DNA of 64,000 nt from Zygaena filipendulae (lineage: Eukaryota > Arthropoda > Insecta > Lepidoptera > Zygaenidae). The stretch is taken from NCBI GenBank assembly GCA_907165275.2, contig OU015653.1, forward strand, positions 11,748,001 through 11,812,000. The letters run 5' to 3'. Shown here piece by piece: positions 24,501 to 34,500 of this stretch (position 1 is its first letter; every line of letters begins with the position of its first letter). The translations under genes and the position numbers were made by a program. The notes beneath the pieces are model-generated. The model saw only the letters and a program-made list of their open reading frames with translations. It made no database searches and was not told where the DNA came from.

Positions 24501-27500
24501 CTGCGCCGTACCCGTCGCCGTATACGTGGGATACCTCATCAAGTGCTCCAGAGAGGTTCACACTCGAACTGATTGCGATTAGATTGAGCTATCAAATACA
24601 CCTCTGTAAGCTAATAAATGAGTGATTATAAGTTTCACAGAAGTAAAATATTTTGTAGCCATTAATGTTTGCGCCAGTGGAAATAAACTGTAAAATACTC
24701 GTTTAGAATAATAATTATTATTTATTTAACAAAATTAAAAAGTCGGATGTATTTTTTTTTTATTTACGTCATTCAGGCTGCATATTAGATTAAAAATCTA
24801 ATGGAGACTCTATATCGTAAAATTCGTGCAAATGCAGGGTTTCTTTTCAAATGAAAAAACACGTGTTTCGGGTTTTTTGGAAATTCTATTCATTTACTTT
24901 TTAAAGACAAAAAGCTGCAACTGCGCCGATCAGCTCTATATTATAAACTTTTTTAGACACGTCGTGTTCAACATCAAAAAATTAGCCATACCTAAGTGTG
25001 GCTCTTTTTGACCTCAGTATGACAGTGCCCGTAAAATATCTACCATTCACAGCTTTGTAGTGCAATGCTCAAAAACCATGGCTTAAACGACGTTTAGAAC
25101 AATTACTTTTTTAATACAGTTGCTCAAAAAGTGGCGTATTGCAGGGACGTTTAGCGTTCGGGATGTGGGCTATTACATACTCGAGCTTTTTGTTTACCTT
25201 TCCCGAACTCGTGCGTTCTCTTTGCCAACTGTCAAATGGCGACACGACTTTGACACACTTTTTTGCATTGCGAAACGTAGGTTTCGCATTACTAATACGA
25301 CTAGCGCCATCTCTTGATCACAGTTGGAACTTAGTTGAGTTTGTTGTGTTTTTGATATTTTATTAAATTTCTTCATTTTTTTCGCAACTGTATTAAAAAT
25401 AGTTGTTCAGTACACGTGCGGAACCGTCATTGCAAAGTGTTCCGACTGTCAACCCTCACCTTCGGCTGCGCCTCGGCTCGGGTAGACATTTGTCGGAACT
25501 CTTTGCAATGACAGGCTTTCCGCACTTATAATGAAATATACTATTTTCTTTCAACTCTTTCATTCCGCCATTTTTGCACGGCCGAGTGTCGTGTCATAGT
25601 GTGCCGTGTGCCGTGTGCCGTGTGCCGTGTGCCGTAGTTGGCTAGTGTGTAGTTGACGCCAGCGCCCCCCAGCAGGACTCGTTCGTGGAGCGCGCGCTCA
25701 AGTACGCGGGCGACAACCCGTGGGTGTACGGCGTGCTCATCGTGGGCGTGTTCCTCTTTGTCGGCGTCGTCGCCTACGTGTGCTGCGGCGGTCGGCCGGT
25801 GAGTGTTACTTGATTAGCGTTCAATATTTTGGTCAGCAATTAAACGTGTTGGTCGGCGATTAAACGTTTTGGTCAGCAAATAAATGTTTTGGCTAGCAAT
25901 CATGCCTTTTGATCAGCAATTAACCGTTTTGGTCAGTGATTAAATGTTTTGGTCAGCAAATAAATGTTTTGGTCAGCAATTATGTTTTGTCAGCAGTAGA
26001 TAAAAATGAGCTGCAACAATTGTTCTGCGATGATACCCTAAGGATATTTTGAAATACGGAGTACCGCGATATGCTAGACTTTTGCTGACCATAAGTAGCA
26101 AAAGCAAGACAGCAATTTTTACTATAGGTATTTATTTGCTGACACATTTTACCTTGCTGAACAAAACATCAATAACTTGTCAACGCAATCATTTAAATGA
26201 TAGCCTTACTAAAGTTATTAATGACTGTGTGGAAGTAACGTCTTAGTGTAGTGGTGTTTTTAAATGAATATTATGTAAGGGGAGTGTTGGAAACGAAACG
26301 TTTGCGTTCAGGACGTTGACGCGGACACCAAGAAGACGGACGCGGTGCTGGAGGACGACCCGCACCAGTCGGAGGGCGAGGAGGGCGGCGAGGCGGAGCG
26401 CGGGGACGCAGGGGAGGCGCCGCCCCCGGCCCCCGCTGCCCCCGCCGCCGCCCCCGCCCCCGCCCCCGCCACCAAGGCGGACCTCGAGGGGCCCGCGCCC
26501 GCCGCCGCCGAGCCCGACTCCACGGAGGTGAGTTAACAGAAACACTATCTTTTTCATTACATAGTATAAAATGAAGTCGCTTCCGCTGTCTGTTCGCGAT
26601 AAACTCTAAAACTACTGAACAGTTTTTACCAATAGATAGAGTGATTCATGAGGAAGGTTTATATCTGTAGTTTATCCTGGAATCCCCGCGGGAACTCCGA
26701 AATTACTGAGCTATTTTTATAAATAAAAACTGGTTGATTTGCACTTTTATGTTAGGTCACTTTTAAGTTATTAGTAAGTAGTTTAATTAATATTAGCCAC
26801 ATCATAAAAATGGTATAATGGGCATGTTGACTATTTTTTTTTAGTCCGTCTTGTAGATTATTAAAAAATATTGGACACGTATTTTTTTCTTTTTTTTCGT
26901 AATCAATAAATCGGCGATATATTGAGTTGAAATTTCGCGTGACGTCACTATTCTGATAGTTTGTATGACGGTTTTAGCGGTTAGTGACGTGCGCTTTATC
27001 TCTGTATATTTTAATTTATTTGAAGAAGCAAAAAAATACGTGTCTATTGTTTTTTTTTTATTTTATAACTGACGGACTAATTAGAATTTTAATTTTCAAA
27101 AGTAGTCAACATCACCATTCTGTGATCTCGCCACGACATACATGTATACCTAAAACTGTTTAACATTAACTACTTTGTGGCTACGGTCTAACAGATACTT
27201 CACAATAGCGCTGGCTTATCTGCCCCGACTACCTGTCTGCATGCAAAATTCTAGTTTCGGTATAATAAAAGCCTGTGTAAGCTATCGTCAGTTTCCTGTA
27301 CTATGACTTAATTCATTACAAAACAATGTATTCTATAAAAACAAATATGTATTATAATTTCAACAACACGCGCTAGCGTTTTCTTTAACTAACGATACCA
27401 AAAAAGTATTTTTAAAAGTTTATTGTGTACGTACATATACTCACTAATTTAGGTTATCTATGTGTAGGTACATCGCCATGGCGGTTTTATAAACATTTTT

Positions 27501-27959
27501 TTTAGTATTTATATTATGTATTGATATTAGGATTTAGAACTTCTATCATAATATTGCGTAGCCCTATAGGGTAACACTGAAATGTTTGTAACAGTGGTGC
27601 AGTGGCCACTAAAAAGTAGTGCTTTAGGTCCTGTCACTAAATTACGCCCAATCAACTAAAGTAAAATCAATAAATCAAGAATGCCGCAAGGCATTAAGTT
27701 CGCCATTTGTACACACTGTGCAGTAAAGAATAAATAAATAAATAAATCAAAGTACTAATGTTATAATAACCCAAATTTTAGATGAACAGGATAGGATCCA
27801 CACTTATTTATAAATAAATAAAACTTTATTATTAACCTTAAATTTATAAAAAAACTTTATTTGTATAATAACAATGTTCAATTGCCGTAGAAAACTCCAT
27901 TATTGGACACGGACGCCGCCGGCGACGGCCAGAGGAAACGGAAGCCCCGTAAGGAGTAA
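12520..27959 (+). CDS. CANX: Calnexin, ER membrane lectin chaperone
   Basis: Holds monoglucosylated N-glycoproteins in the ER for folding. Exons: 12520-12627, 13512-13688, 14433-14582, 16674-16882, 17143-17350, 18045-18165, 19430-19572, 19944-20060, 20758-20898, 25676-25798, 26312-26527, 27891-27959; phases join throughout, giving about 593 aa, the usual calnexin length. Seen in order: signal peptide (about 1-25), lectin domain with the paired cysteines ([19 protein letters not shown]), P-domain with type-1 repeats ([35 protein letters not shown]) and type-2 repeats ([33 protein letters not shown]), AIGFELWSM block, one membrane span, acidic/Pro-Ala-rich tail, and basic C-terminus RKRKPRKE. 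Odd points: a second, phase-compatible membrane exon at 24430, tandem splice sites at two borders, and introns loaded with transposons. Confidence 0.96.
13748..13946 (+). mobile_element. Helitron-like element in a calnexin intron
   Basis: Starts A|TCCTACTAATATTATAAAT and ends GGGCACAGCTAG|T. The host DNA just before it (AACAAACATCCACACTTTCA) is the inverse of the element's own first part (TGAAAGTGTGGATGTTTG). Confidence 0.85.
14900..16670. other. Calnexin intron without recognised gene
   Basis: A 165-codon plus-strand ORF at 15700-16197 matches nothing I recognise and is probably chance. At 16516-16560 the two ends of the Helitron-like repeat are fused (ACTAGCTACGCCCTGCGG next to TTATAATATTAGTAGGA), an internal-deletion remnant. 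Confidence 0.5.
17742..17990 (+). repeat. Diverged intronic repeat, copy without insertion
   Basis: Shares CCTAAA-TGTGAACTTTGAAAACA-type text, AATCACCCGGCGACACTGG and ACTAAGTTGAT-TCCCTTCTATCTGTT with the sequence at about 21740-21928 plus 24335-24400. The second copy is split by a transposon at the CTG; this copy reads straight through GACACTGGTTTTC. Both lie in calnexin introns, just upstream of an exon. Confidence 0.75.
18647..19373. mobile_element. TIR element, about 725 bp, in a calnexin intron
   Basis: Ends are inverted: TCATTGATATATTAAAAACC at the left, TTTTTAATATATCAATGA at the right. It ends about 56 bp before the acceptor of exon 19430. No coding capacity. Confidence 0.65.
20176..20350 (-). 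mobile_element. Helitron-like element, decayed
   Basis: Has the CCCCGCGGTTTTGCCCGCGG hairpin and TTTTGGAGTTCCC, but the terminal CTAG is lost. Calnexin intron. Confidence 0.6.
20924..21329. mobile_element. MITE, 406 bp, in a calnexin intron
   Basis: TIRs: GGCCAGTTTACACTTCCAT at the left and ATGGAAGTGTAAACCGACC at the right, with subterminal (TTAC)n/(GTAA)n runs. Begins 26 bp after the donor of exon 20758-20898. Confidence 0.8.
21353..21620. repeat. CCTTAGCCAAGTT-type MITE relative
   Basis: CCCCCTCAGCCAAGTTGGCA and GTTAACGCATAGAAAACTAA match the element family at 36427-36622 and about 1613-1720; CTCTGAGTGCGGCCGTAAGT matches 1150-1180. Borders are not resolved. Confidence 0.45.
21929..24334. 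mobile_element. 2.4-kb TIR DNA transposon, non-autonomous
   Basis: Begins GGGCCGTATTTTTGAATC and ends GATTCAAAAATACGGCCC; the TIRs extend about 45 bp with few mismatches (core TCGAATTACTTT, ACACGGAAT). It is flanked by CTG at 21926-21928 and 24335-24337, and the paralogous repeat at 17742-17990 shows the unfilled site with a single CTG. No transposase reading frame. Two exact TGACGTCA octamers lie inside (22207, 24101). A 3-bp duplication and GGGCC ends would fit the PIF/Harbinger type, but the target is not TWA, so the superfamily is open. Confidence 0.85.
24430..24582 (+). CDS. CANX: Alternative calnexin membrane exon, possibly terminal
   Basis: After the acceptor GTTAG|CAC the phase-0 frame reads [18 protein letters not shown], then a hydrophobic stretch ([19 protein letters not shown]) and KCSRE. 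It could end at 24555 with a weak donor (GAG|GTTCAC), in phase for exon 26312. Otherwise it reads on through VHTRTDCD to TAG at 24580-24582, with AATAAA about 100 bp later. It resembles exon 25676-25798 in position and pattern (aromatic residues, then hydrophobic span, then Cys), so the two look like mutually exclusive anchors. Whether it is used is not visible from sequence. Confidence 0.65.
   Translation, partial: HTVWGRLLRATNYRPGWWSLYALYCAVPVAVYVGYLIKCSREVHTRTDCD
25412..25533. repeat. Imperfect hairpin repeat
   Basis: Left arm GTGCGGAACC, CATTGCAAAG, GTTCCGAC; right arm GTCGGAAC, CTTTGCAATG, TTTCCGCAC; the loop is CCTTCGGCTGCGCCTCGG-like. A short MITE in the intron before exon 25676. Confidence 0.75.
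25601..25635 (+). repeat. Heptamer microsatellite (GTGCCGT)5
   Basis: Five exact GTGCCGT units, ending 40 bp before the membrane exon at 25676, where the branch point and pyrimidine tract would be expected. Confidence 0.95.
25676..25798 (+). CDS. CANX: Calnexin main membrane-span exon
   Basis: Encodes [14 protein letters not shown], then the span [18 protein letters not shown] and AYVCCGGRP, phase 0 at both ends. It has a strong donor (CCG|GTGAGT). The NPW start before the span and the Cys pair after it match known calnexins. The acceptor is a tandem CAGCAG, so one extra Gln can be included. Already counted in the full calnexin entry. Confidence 0.9.
25831..25990 (+). repeat. 20-bp tandem repeat, 8 copies
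   Basis: GGTCAGCAATTAAACGTTTT-type units start at 25831 and recur exactly every 20 bp with point changes. In the calnexin intron, about 30 bp after the donor. Confidence 0.95.
26563..26720 (+). mobile_element. Helitron-like element fragment
   Basis: GTCGCTTCCGCTGTCTG, CCCGCGGGAACTCCGAAATT and a decayed GAGCTA end. Calnexin intron. Confidence 0.55.
26820..27117. mobile_element. TGACGTCA-bearing palindromic MITE
   Basis: Ends GGGCATGTTGACT and AGTCAACATCACC are inverted. Internal landmarks: TATTGGACACGTA, TGACGTCA (26940) and GACGGACTAATTAGAATTTT. Same family as 40488-40814. Confidence 0.8.
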
Positions 27960-28354
27960 ACGAGACGGAACGACTATGTGCGAGCGAGATAAGTATAGTT
28001 ATGTTAGTTCAAATACGTTTTGTAAGTGTGTGCGTTTGTGTGTTCGATGACCATTTATAGGTATAGGTACTATTAAAGGAATCTTATATTTTTCATCGTA
28101 ATAGAATATAGCGGAATTTTTGGTTGTTTAAGTTTAGAAAAGAAATGTATTTTTAACACATTTGTTAACTAACATGCTTCGAGCAGTACAAGTTGTAATA
28201 GGTACTATAGATATTTTTAACACTAGACTAACTTATGTTTTAATTCACCAAAGAATTTTAACACGAATGTTTTTTAAAACTTGTACCAACACACATGAAC
28301 AAAAAGGAAAATTGTTAGTTTTATTTATGAAAGTATTCATACTTATTAATTTTC

Positions 28355-28360
28355 AATAAA
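28355..28360 (+). terminator. CANX: Candidate calnexin poly(A) signal
   Basis: AATAAA 396 bp after the stop codon. Later candidates exist near 28657 and 29180, so the true 3' end is uncertain. Confidence 0.45.
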
Positions 28361-30200
28361 AGTCAAACTTATTTATTCTTATAAGAGTCAAAGTCCATAC
28401 TAAGGCACCTAGGTACCTATTATACCTATATATTATATTATATATATAATAAGCTATCAGTTTGCGTATTATTAAATTAATTGAAAGGAGATATTTATTT
28501 TCGCATGGCAACTGTGGCAGATAGTGAAATATTTTTTGTATGGTTTTAACTTATAAGTTAATTTTCTACGCTCCGTATGTCTTATTAGAATATAATCGTT
28601 TTTGTTTGCTTTGGCATTGCTTTGCCTAGTATTGTATTATTATTATTGTAAAATATAAATAAATATGTAGGTAAAAAAAATAAATGCATTATAGTTTAAA
28701 TAATACTGTCCGATTATTATTATTATTGTTTTAAAAACCATAATATTGTTTGGAAAACTCAAAATATATGAGACTCGATTTGAGCATTTACTAATGTTTA
28801 TTTGTGACGTTCGACCACATATCCTATAATATGGAGGTTGTAGTCGGTGAGTGTATTATTATTATCGTTCGAAAAAAATTCCCTTAAAGTATTCAACCGA
28901 TAAGGTTTACGTCGTTAATCTCGTCTGCCAAAAGTGGAGAGTGTATTGGAGTGTATTGCTGGAGATGTAAAATTTGTGTTACTTTTTCATACAGTTTTCT
29001 TAGTTGTTTGTATCAACGATGCGGCATGCGTTAGGTACGTTTACTTCCCGCCAAAGATAATCAGTCTTTTTTGTTTTGTTTTGTGTGTTGCGCCTGTGAC
29101 GTCACCTTGGTTAAATGCTCTAAGACTTTTCTTTTGGGTGATCCATAACTTGACATTGGCTGAATCGTTGTGCTGGTCACAATAAAAGAAGGAAGTGAAG
29201 TGATTAACTTTGTATTCATTTATTGCCCCTCGATTTCGTTAATCTCTAACCTTTGATAGTATTTATTTTATTTTTATCGTTAAAGGCAATCCTTCTATGT
29301 AATAATAATAATTAGTATTATATTTAGAACAGTTATATTCGGAGTATTTCAGACCAACTTAATATATAAAAGATAAATATATATATAGCATGCTACGTAT
29401 AGAAAAGTTATAAGCAGATTTTACGTTACTTTGCAATAATAGATTTTTCTTTCATCTGAAAATCCATAAAATAATACCTAATTATTATTTTATCTACAAA
29501 AACCTATTAACGCGGATGTTGAGTATTTTATGTAACTTAGATATTAGTTTATTGATCTCGCATAAAGTTATAGGAGCATTATAATCCAAAATATAAAAAT
29601 ACAATGTATCGTATGCTTAGCCTCTAGTTCTGAATGCTTTATCTTTTTTCACATAGTGTATATGCGTCAGAGACGAATGGGCATGGTGACAAGGTATAAC
29701 AATCAAAATTCTATTTAGTCCCTCCGTTAGATAATAAAAAAAGAATAGACACGTGTATTTTTTGCTGTTTCGAATTATTGGAAAAATACTTAGGTAGATA
29801 AAACGCATTAAACTTTAGGAGTGGGAGGTCGCGACGTATAAAGTGTATCGACGTATAAGGTGTGACGTCACACGGAATTTCAACTCAATGTATCGCCGTT
29901 ATTTTTGCTTACGTATAAAAAGAAAAAAAAACGTGTCCAATATTTTTTTATTAATCTACAAGACTGACTAAAAATTTAAATTTAGTCATCGTGTCTATGG
30001 TCAGGATGCTGCGGATTATTGTGTGTCTATATTTTATACGAGATCAAAGAGTGTTTGTCGTTAATTTATCCGTATATTAATGTTTATCTACAACTGATGT
30101 GCTACTCTCACTCCGTTGGACAGTAACAGCATTATATCAATAAATTAATGGTTTTTAATTCATGTGGTTTTATTTATATAGTTTTAGTTACGCGAAAATT
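28361..30200. other. Intergenic, calnexin to sulfatase
   Basis: No gene was seen. AT-rich, with an alternating TATATA stretch at about 28425-28452. The MITE at 29678-29990 is listed separately. TGACGTCA at 29097 is not in a recognised repeat. Confidence 0.5.
29678..29990. mobile_element. TGACGTCA-bearing palindromic MITE
   Basis: Left GGGCATGGTGACAA with AAAATTCTATTTAGTCC; right ACTAAAAATTTAAATTTAGTC; TGACGTCA at 29863; ACGTGTCCAATATTTTTTTA. Same family as 40488-40814. Confidence 0.75.
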
Positions 30201-30203
30201 ATC

Positions 30204-30383
30204 CATCCCTATACGGTAGATATTCCACCTACCCGCACGAAACGATTTGCTTCGTCTTTCATTATGCGTACCGCTAAGGATTGGAATGACCTGCCGGAGT
30301 CTGTGTTTCCCCCAAACTACAATTTGGACCTCTTCAAGAGCAGAGTGAACAGGTACTTAATTGGCAGGCGTGTAACACCTTAG
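30204..30383 (+). pseudogene. LINE reverse transcriptase C-terminal fragment
   Basis: [20 protein letters not shown] followed by [19 protein letters not shown] and a stop is the familiar C-terminal tail of Jockey/CR1-like LINE polymerases (pattern FIPRTxxLWNxLPxxVFPxxYNLxxFK). Nothing upstream is left of the enzyme. Confidence 0.75.
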
Positions 30384-30507
30384 TTCATATCTACGCTCAC
30401 AATCAGGTGAGATTATGGACAAATGTCTGACCAATCAGTTAAAAAAAATTATTATATTATTTAATAAAAATCATCTTAACAAAAACAGCAGTCGCGTGAG
30501 TTCCATC

Positions 30508-30690
30508 CAAAATCCTTATTAATATTATAAATGCGAAAATGAGTTTGTGTTTATTTGTTTGTTACGCTTTCACGGCTAAACGGCTCAACCGATCACTACG
30601 AAATTTTGCTTACTACCTACAGGTTGTGTGCGGAAAAAAAATAGGGTATAGTGAGTACTTTTATCTCGGAATATCAACTAGTACGACAAA
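30508..30690 (+). mobile_element. Helitron-like element fragment
   Basis: Starts TCCTTATTAATATTATAAAT, with GTTACGCTTTCACGGCTAAACGG as in the copy at 58159. The 3' end is lost near TTTTATCTCGGAATATC. Confidence 0.6.
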
Positions 30691-31107
30691 AAATAAAAAC
30701 ACCGGCAGTACTAATAAAAATATGCCACGTTGCCAACTCGCAGCTACTTTCAGCGCGCACGGCGCCAATCAGATGACACCGCGCGCGCGCGCAGATGCCG
30801 TTCTTATCACGGGTTAGTGGGTAGCGATGGGTGGGTACTGGTTAGGGTAGTGAACCAATATTAACAAATGGTGTTTTTTTTTTCCTATACATATAGTTTT
30901 TTCGAAAAAAAATATTTTTCTGTTTCGATATTAGGACTTATTTGATAATTTCATTATACTCTAATAATTTTACTTTTTTCATTTTTCCTTTTTTTTTTTC
31001 ATTTAGTCCTATATAGTTTGTTCGAAAAATTTTATTTTTCTGTTTCGATATTAGGACTTATTTGATAATTTCATTATACTCTAATAATTTTACTATCGTA
31101 TTGTCAT

Positions 31108-31340
31108 CTCCACTTTGTATAACACAAGTTAGCTAACGAGTTCGATTCCTGGTGGGGGTGGACTTAGTGTGATGAACACAGGGTTCCATTTTCCAGTCTG
31201 GGCGTGCATATTTATATAAGTAGTATAGTATATGTATATTATGTATTATGTAATAATAGTATACCACTCATAAGTAAGCTCATAGCTTAATGTGGAATCA
31301 AGTATATCTGTGTGTTGTGAAGTGGATTATTATTATTATG
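31108..31340 (+). mobile_element. SINE-like element
   Basis: Contains a Pol III B-box-like GAGTTCGATTCC and ends GTGTGTTGTGAAGTGGATTA followed by (TTA)n. The same tail occurs at 49244-49295. Confidence 0.6.
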
Positions 31341-31583
31341 TTGCATAGTATGTACGCACCCTTACTGTGCGCTACTACTGAGCAGTCTTACTGTGCCACT
31401 TTTTGAGCCCACTTATCTTTAACTATACCATTCAACTGCTAGGCTAGACAGTGTAAAACCACGGTGACTAACATGATATAGTCACTGTACCATCCATTAT
31501 TTATACTTTTATCTTTAGGTATATAAGATGTAGGTAAGTAACCGACTACCAGTTAGTTACGCTACATACACGGACGCTATAAC

Positions 31584-34500
31584 ATGTGGCAAATAGTTCT
31601 GTGCGTTTGTTTATTGTTGTTTGGATGCCGCGGACAAACAAATCGACCACACATCATAGTGATCTTGGCTGACGATCTCGTGCGTATTTGCCTGCTGTTA
31701 TAATTACTAATTGAGAATCATTGACGTTACATTGTTTTAAAAGCTGTTTTGTATAAACAGTAAGCACTTGATGCGCAGCTTTCACTATGTAACAATACAT
31801 TTTTCCATAGGTACCTACGCAATGAATTCTTAATTATTACGTCATTATTCTAGCTTAACTTGTTTACCTACTTATTACAAGTTGTTGGTAATATTCTGTA
31901 GACCAAATGCTACATGCATGTCTTGACTGTCCGACAACTTTTACGTGTTGTTATATTATGGAGTTTTGGTACTTATCTTTAAAAAAGAAATTGTGAACGC
32001 GATGTAATAGACGAAAAATTCATACTACGTCGTGACTTGTGGTCATGCATGAGCTTAGTGTGAATTCGGTGAATGAGCTGTGACCTGTGAGTTGTGAGTT
32101 ATCTTAAATTCATAAGCCATAAGTAGGTAACCATAAAGCATTATCTATCAACCAGTCCAGTGCGATAGGAAACTAATGATTAGTTGGTATATTAAGAATT
32201 TCGGGTGCTACCGACATTTGGATTTTGGTTTCTCTTTAACCTGTAGCAGTAATAAAAAACATGACGTTAATCTAATATTGATAATGCTCAGTTTTAATCA
32301 TTGTATTAATAAAATTATAGCGCGCATTAGGATTGTTATGTCCAGTTAAATAAACCTATCTTATTTAAAAAAAACATCTACTTAAATTAATCTTCAAGGT
32401 GTTTTACAACAGTAGATTATTATGCATTCTCTGTGCGTTTATTTATTATTCTACAAAATTATTCTAATTTCATTCAAATAAACAATATTCTGTTTAACAC
32501 ACACATCAGTAGGTACCTACCTACCTATAACCATAGCATTTAACTTTTGCGGAATAAATTGCGATCAGTATTTCAGTGTAGACATAGGTATGTATATACT
32601 ATACCTAATTAGGTCGAAAGATTTCTCTTTTATCTACAATATCATTTTATCTGCATTTTATAAATATTAATTATCATTTATCATCATTATCGTATAATGC
32701 GTGCGTGCTCCTTTTCGAGATCCTTATATTAATGACAATTACTTCAAGGGCTGGAACGATGTCGGCTTCCACGGCTCAAATCAAATACCGACGCCGAACA
32801 TCGATGCCCTTGCTTTCTCCGGTATCGTGCTGCAGAACTACTACGTCACCCCAGTGTGCACTCCTTCTAGATCTGCATTCATGACGGGCAAATACCCCAT
32901 ACACACTGGTAAGATGTAAGAAATTAGGGTGTCAATTGCTTCAAGCACAGATAATATAATACTATACTAATCTTCAAGCAATTGATTATGTGCGCAGTTC
33001 ACACGCGGTGTAGGGTCACTTTTTCGTTTCGATTTAAAATTAACAAAATAGTAAAGGTTTGATTATATTTTTGGAGCTATAAGTAGTTACCTTATATAAG
33101 TAAATACCAGATCTTAGGTATTCACTAACTAGCAGTCCCTCGCGGTTTCACCCGCGGTAATTTCGGAGTTTCCGCGAGAATTCCAGAATAAAATATAGAT
33201 ATAAACCTACCTCATTATCACTATCTATTGGTGAAAATCGCATGAAAATCCGTTGCGTAGTTTTAAAGATACAATCATACATAGCGACAGACAGCGGGAA
33301 GTAGTAATGGGGTAGGTACTATGTAGTAATGTTATAAGAGGTAAAGTTCGTTTTGATTGTAGGAGTAATCTCTGGAACTAGGTACTAAATCGTTTCTAAA
33401 AGTTATTTGACTTAAAGGATATACAGTATCCCCGAGGGCTGAGTGACATAGAATACTTTTTATCTCGGAACAAAAACTTTCGCGGGGGTACCAAATAGCA
33501 TGCGGCTGAAACCACGGTAGAACAGTCATTTGGTGTAGGTAGTTTAGGTCATGAAATAAGAATTGATGCGCTTGAAACTGCGAGAGACCATAGCTAGTTT
33601 TATAGGTAATAAAACTAATATTTGCGTAATTTAGGAATGCAACACGCCGTAATATATGGAACGCAAAGGAAAGGTCTTCCTCTTAATGAGAAAATTCTAC
33701 CGCAGTATCTAAAAGATCTCGGTTACAAAACGCATCTGGTTGGCAAGTGGCACCTCGGGCATTACAGAAGAGAATATTTACCTACGAATCGAGGGTACGT
33801 TACCTTTTATATATATAAAGCACACGTACTTAGGTATAGAAATTAGTAGGTACTTTTCGGTGGTTGAAGCAAAAAGTTCGCCATTAACACAAAAATTGTT
33901 GCTGTTTATAAACTGAGTCTGATTTCTGATGCTACCACAGACAAGTATCGAAATACGGATAGGTCAATAATGTTTCATTGCTCGTCTCCGAAGTATTCTT
34001 TCATTATTAAATACTGATGTATATGTACTGTACCTACTACCTAATACATAGTTTCTTGTTGTGTATAGATTCGATACTCACATCGGACATTGGACAGGTA
34101 AAATCGATTTGTTTGACCACATCAATTTGGAGCGTCCTGGGCTTTTAGGATTCGATTTCAGAAAAGGTAAGGATCACTTTAATTTTCATTGGTAGGTGTC
34201 ACAAAGTTTCACGAAGACTTTTTGTCTAAGTCAAAGCTATTGTAATGAGCAAAAAAATAAAACATGCCTATAAGTATTCAGGCGCCAGTTTACAACGTTA
34301 CGTTATTTTCGTTCGATGTCGAAATCGCTTTTTAAGAATTTAATTAATAATAAACCTAAAAAGATCCATACAGTTAAATAAGATTCTTCATATTATATAT
34401 TATCTGCTTATTTCAAAAACAAGCGATAATACTTTGTTCTAGATAAATCATCTCATGATTTCAGGATTTGAACCAGCGTACGACCTCTATGGCAAGTACG

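Noticed and set aside
25831..25990. CRISPR-like array
   Set aside because: A plain 20-bp tandem repeat without spacers, in an animal intron.
26243..26557. Gly/Arg-rich ORFs opposite and out of frame with the calnexin tail exon
   Set aside because: Shadows of GC-rich Pro/Ala codons in the exon 26312-26527.
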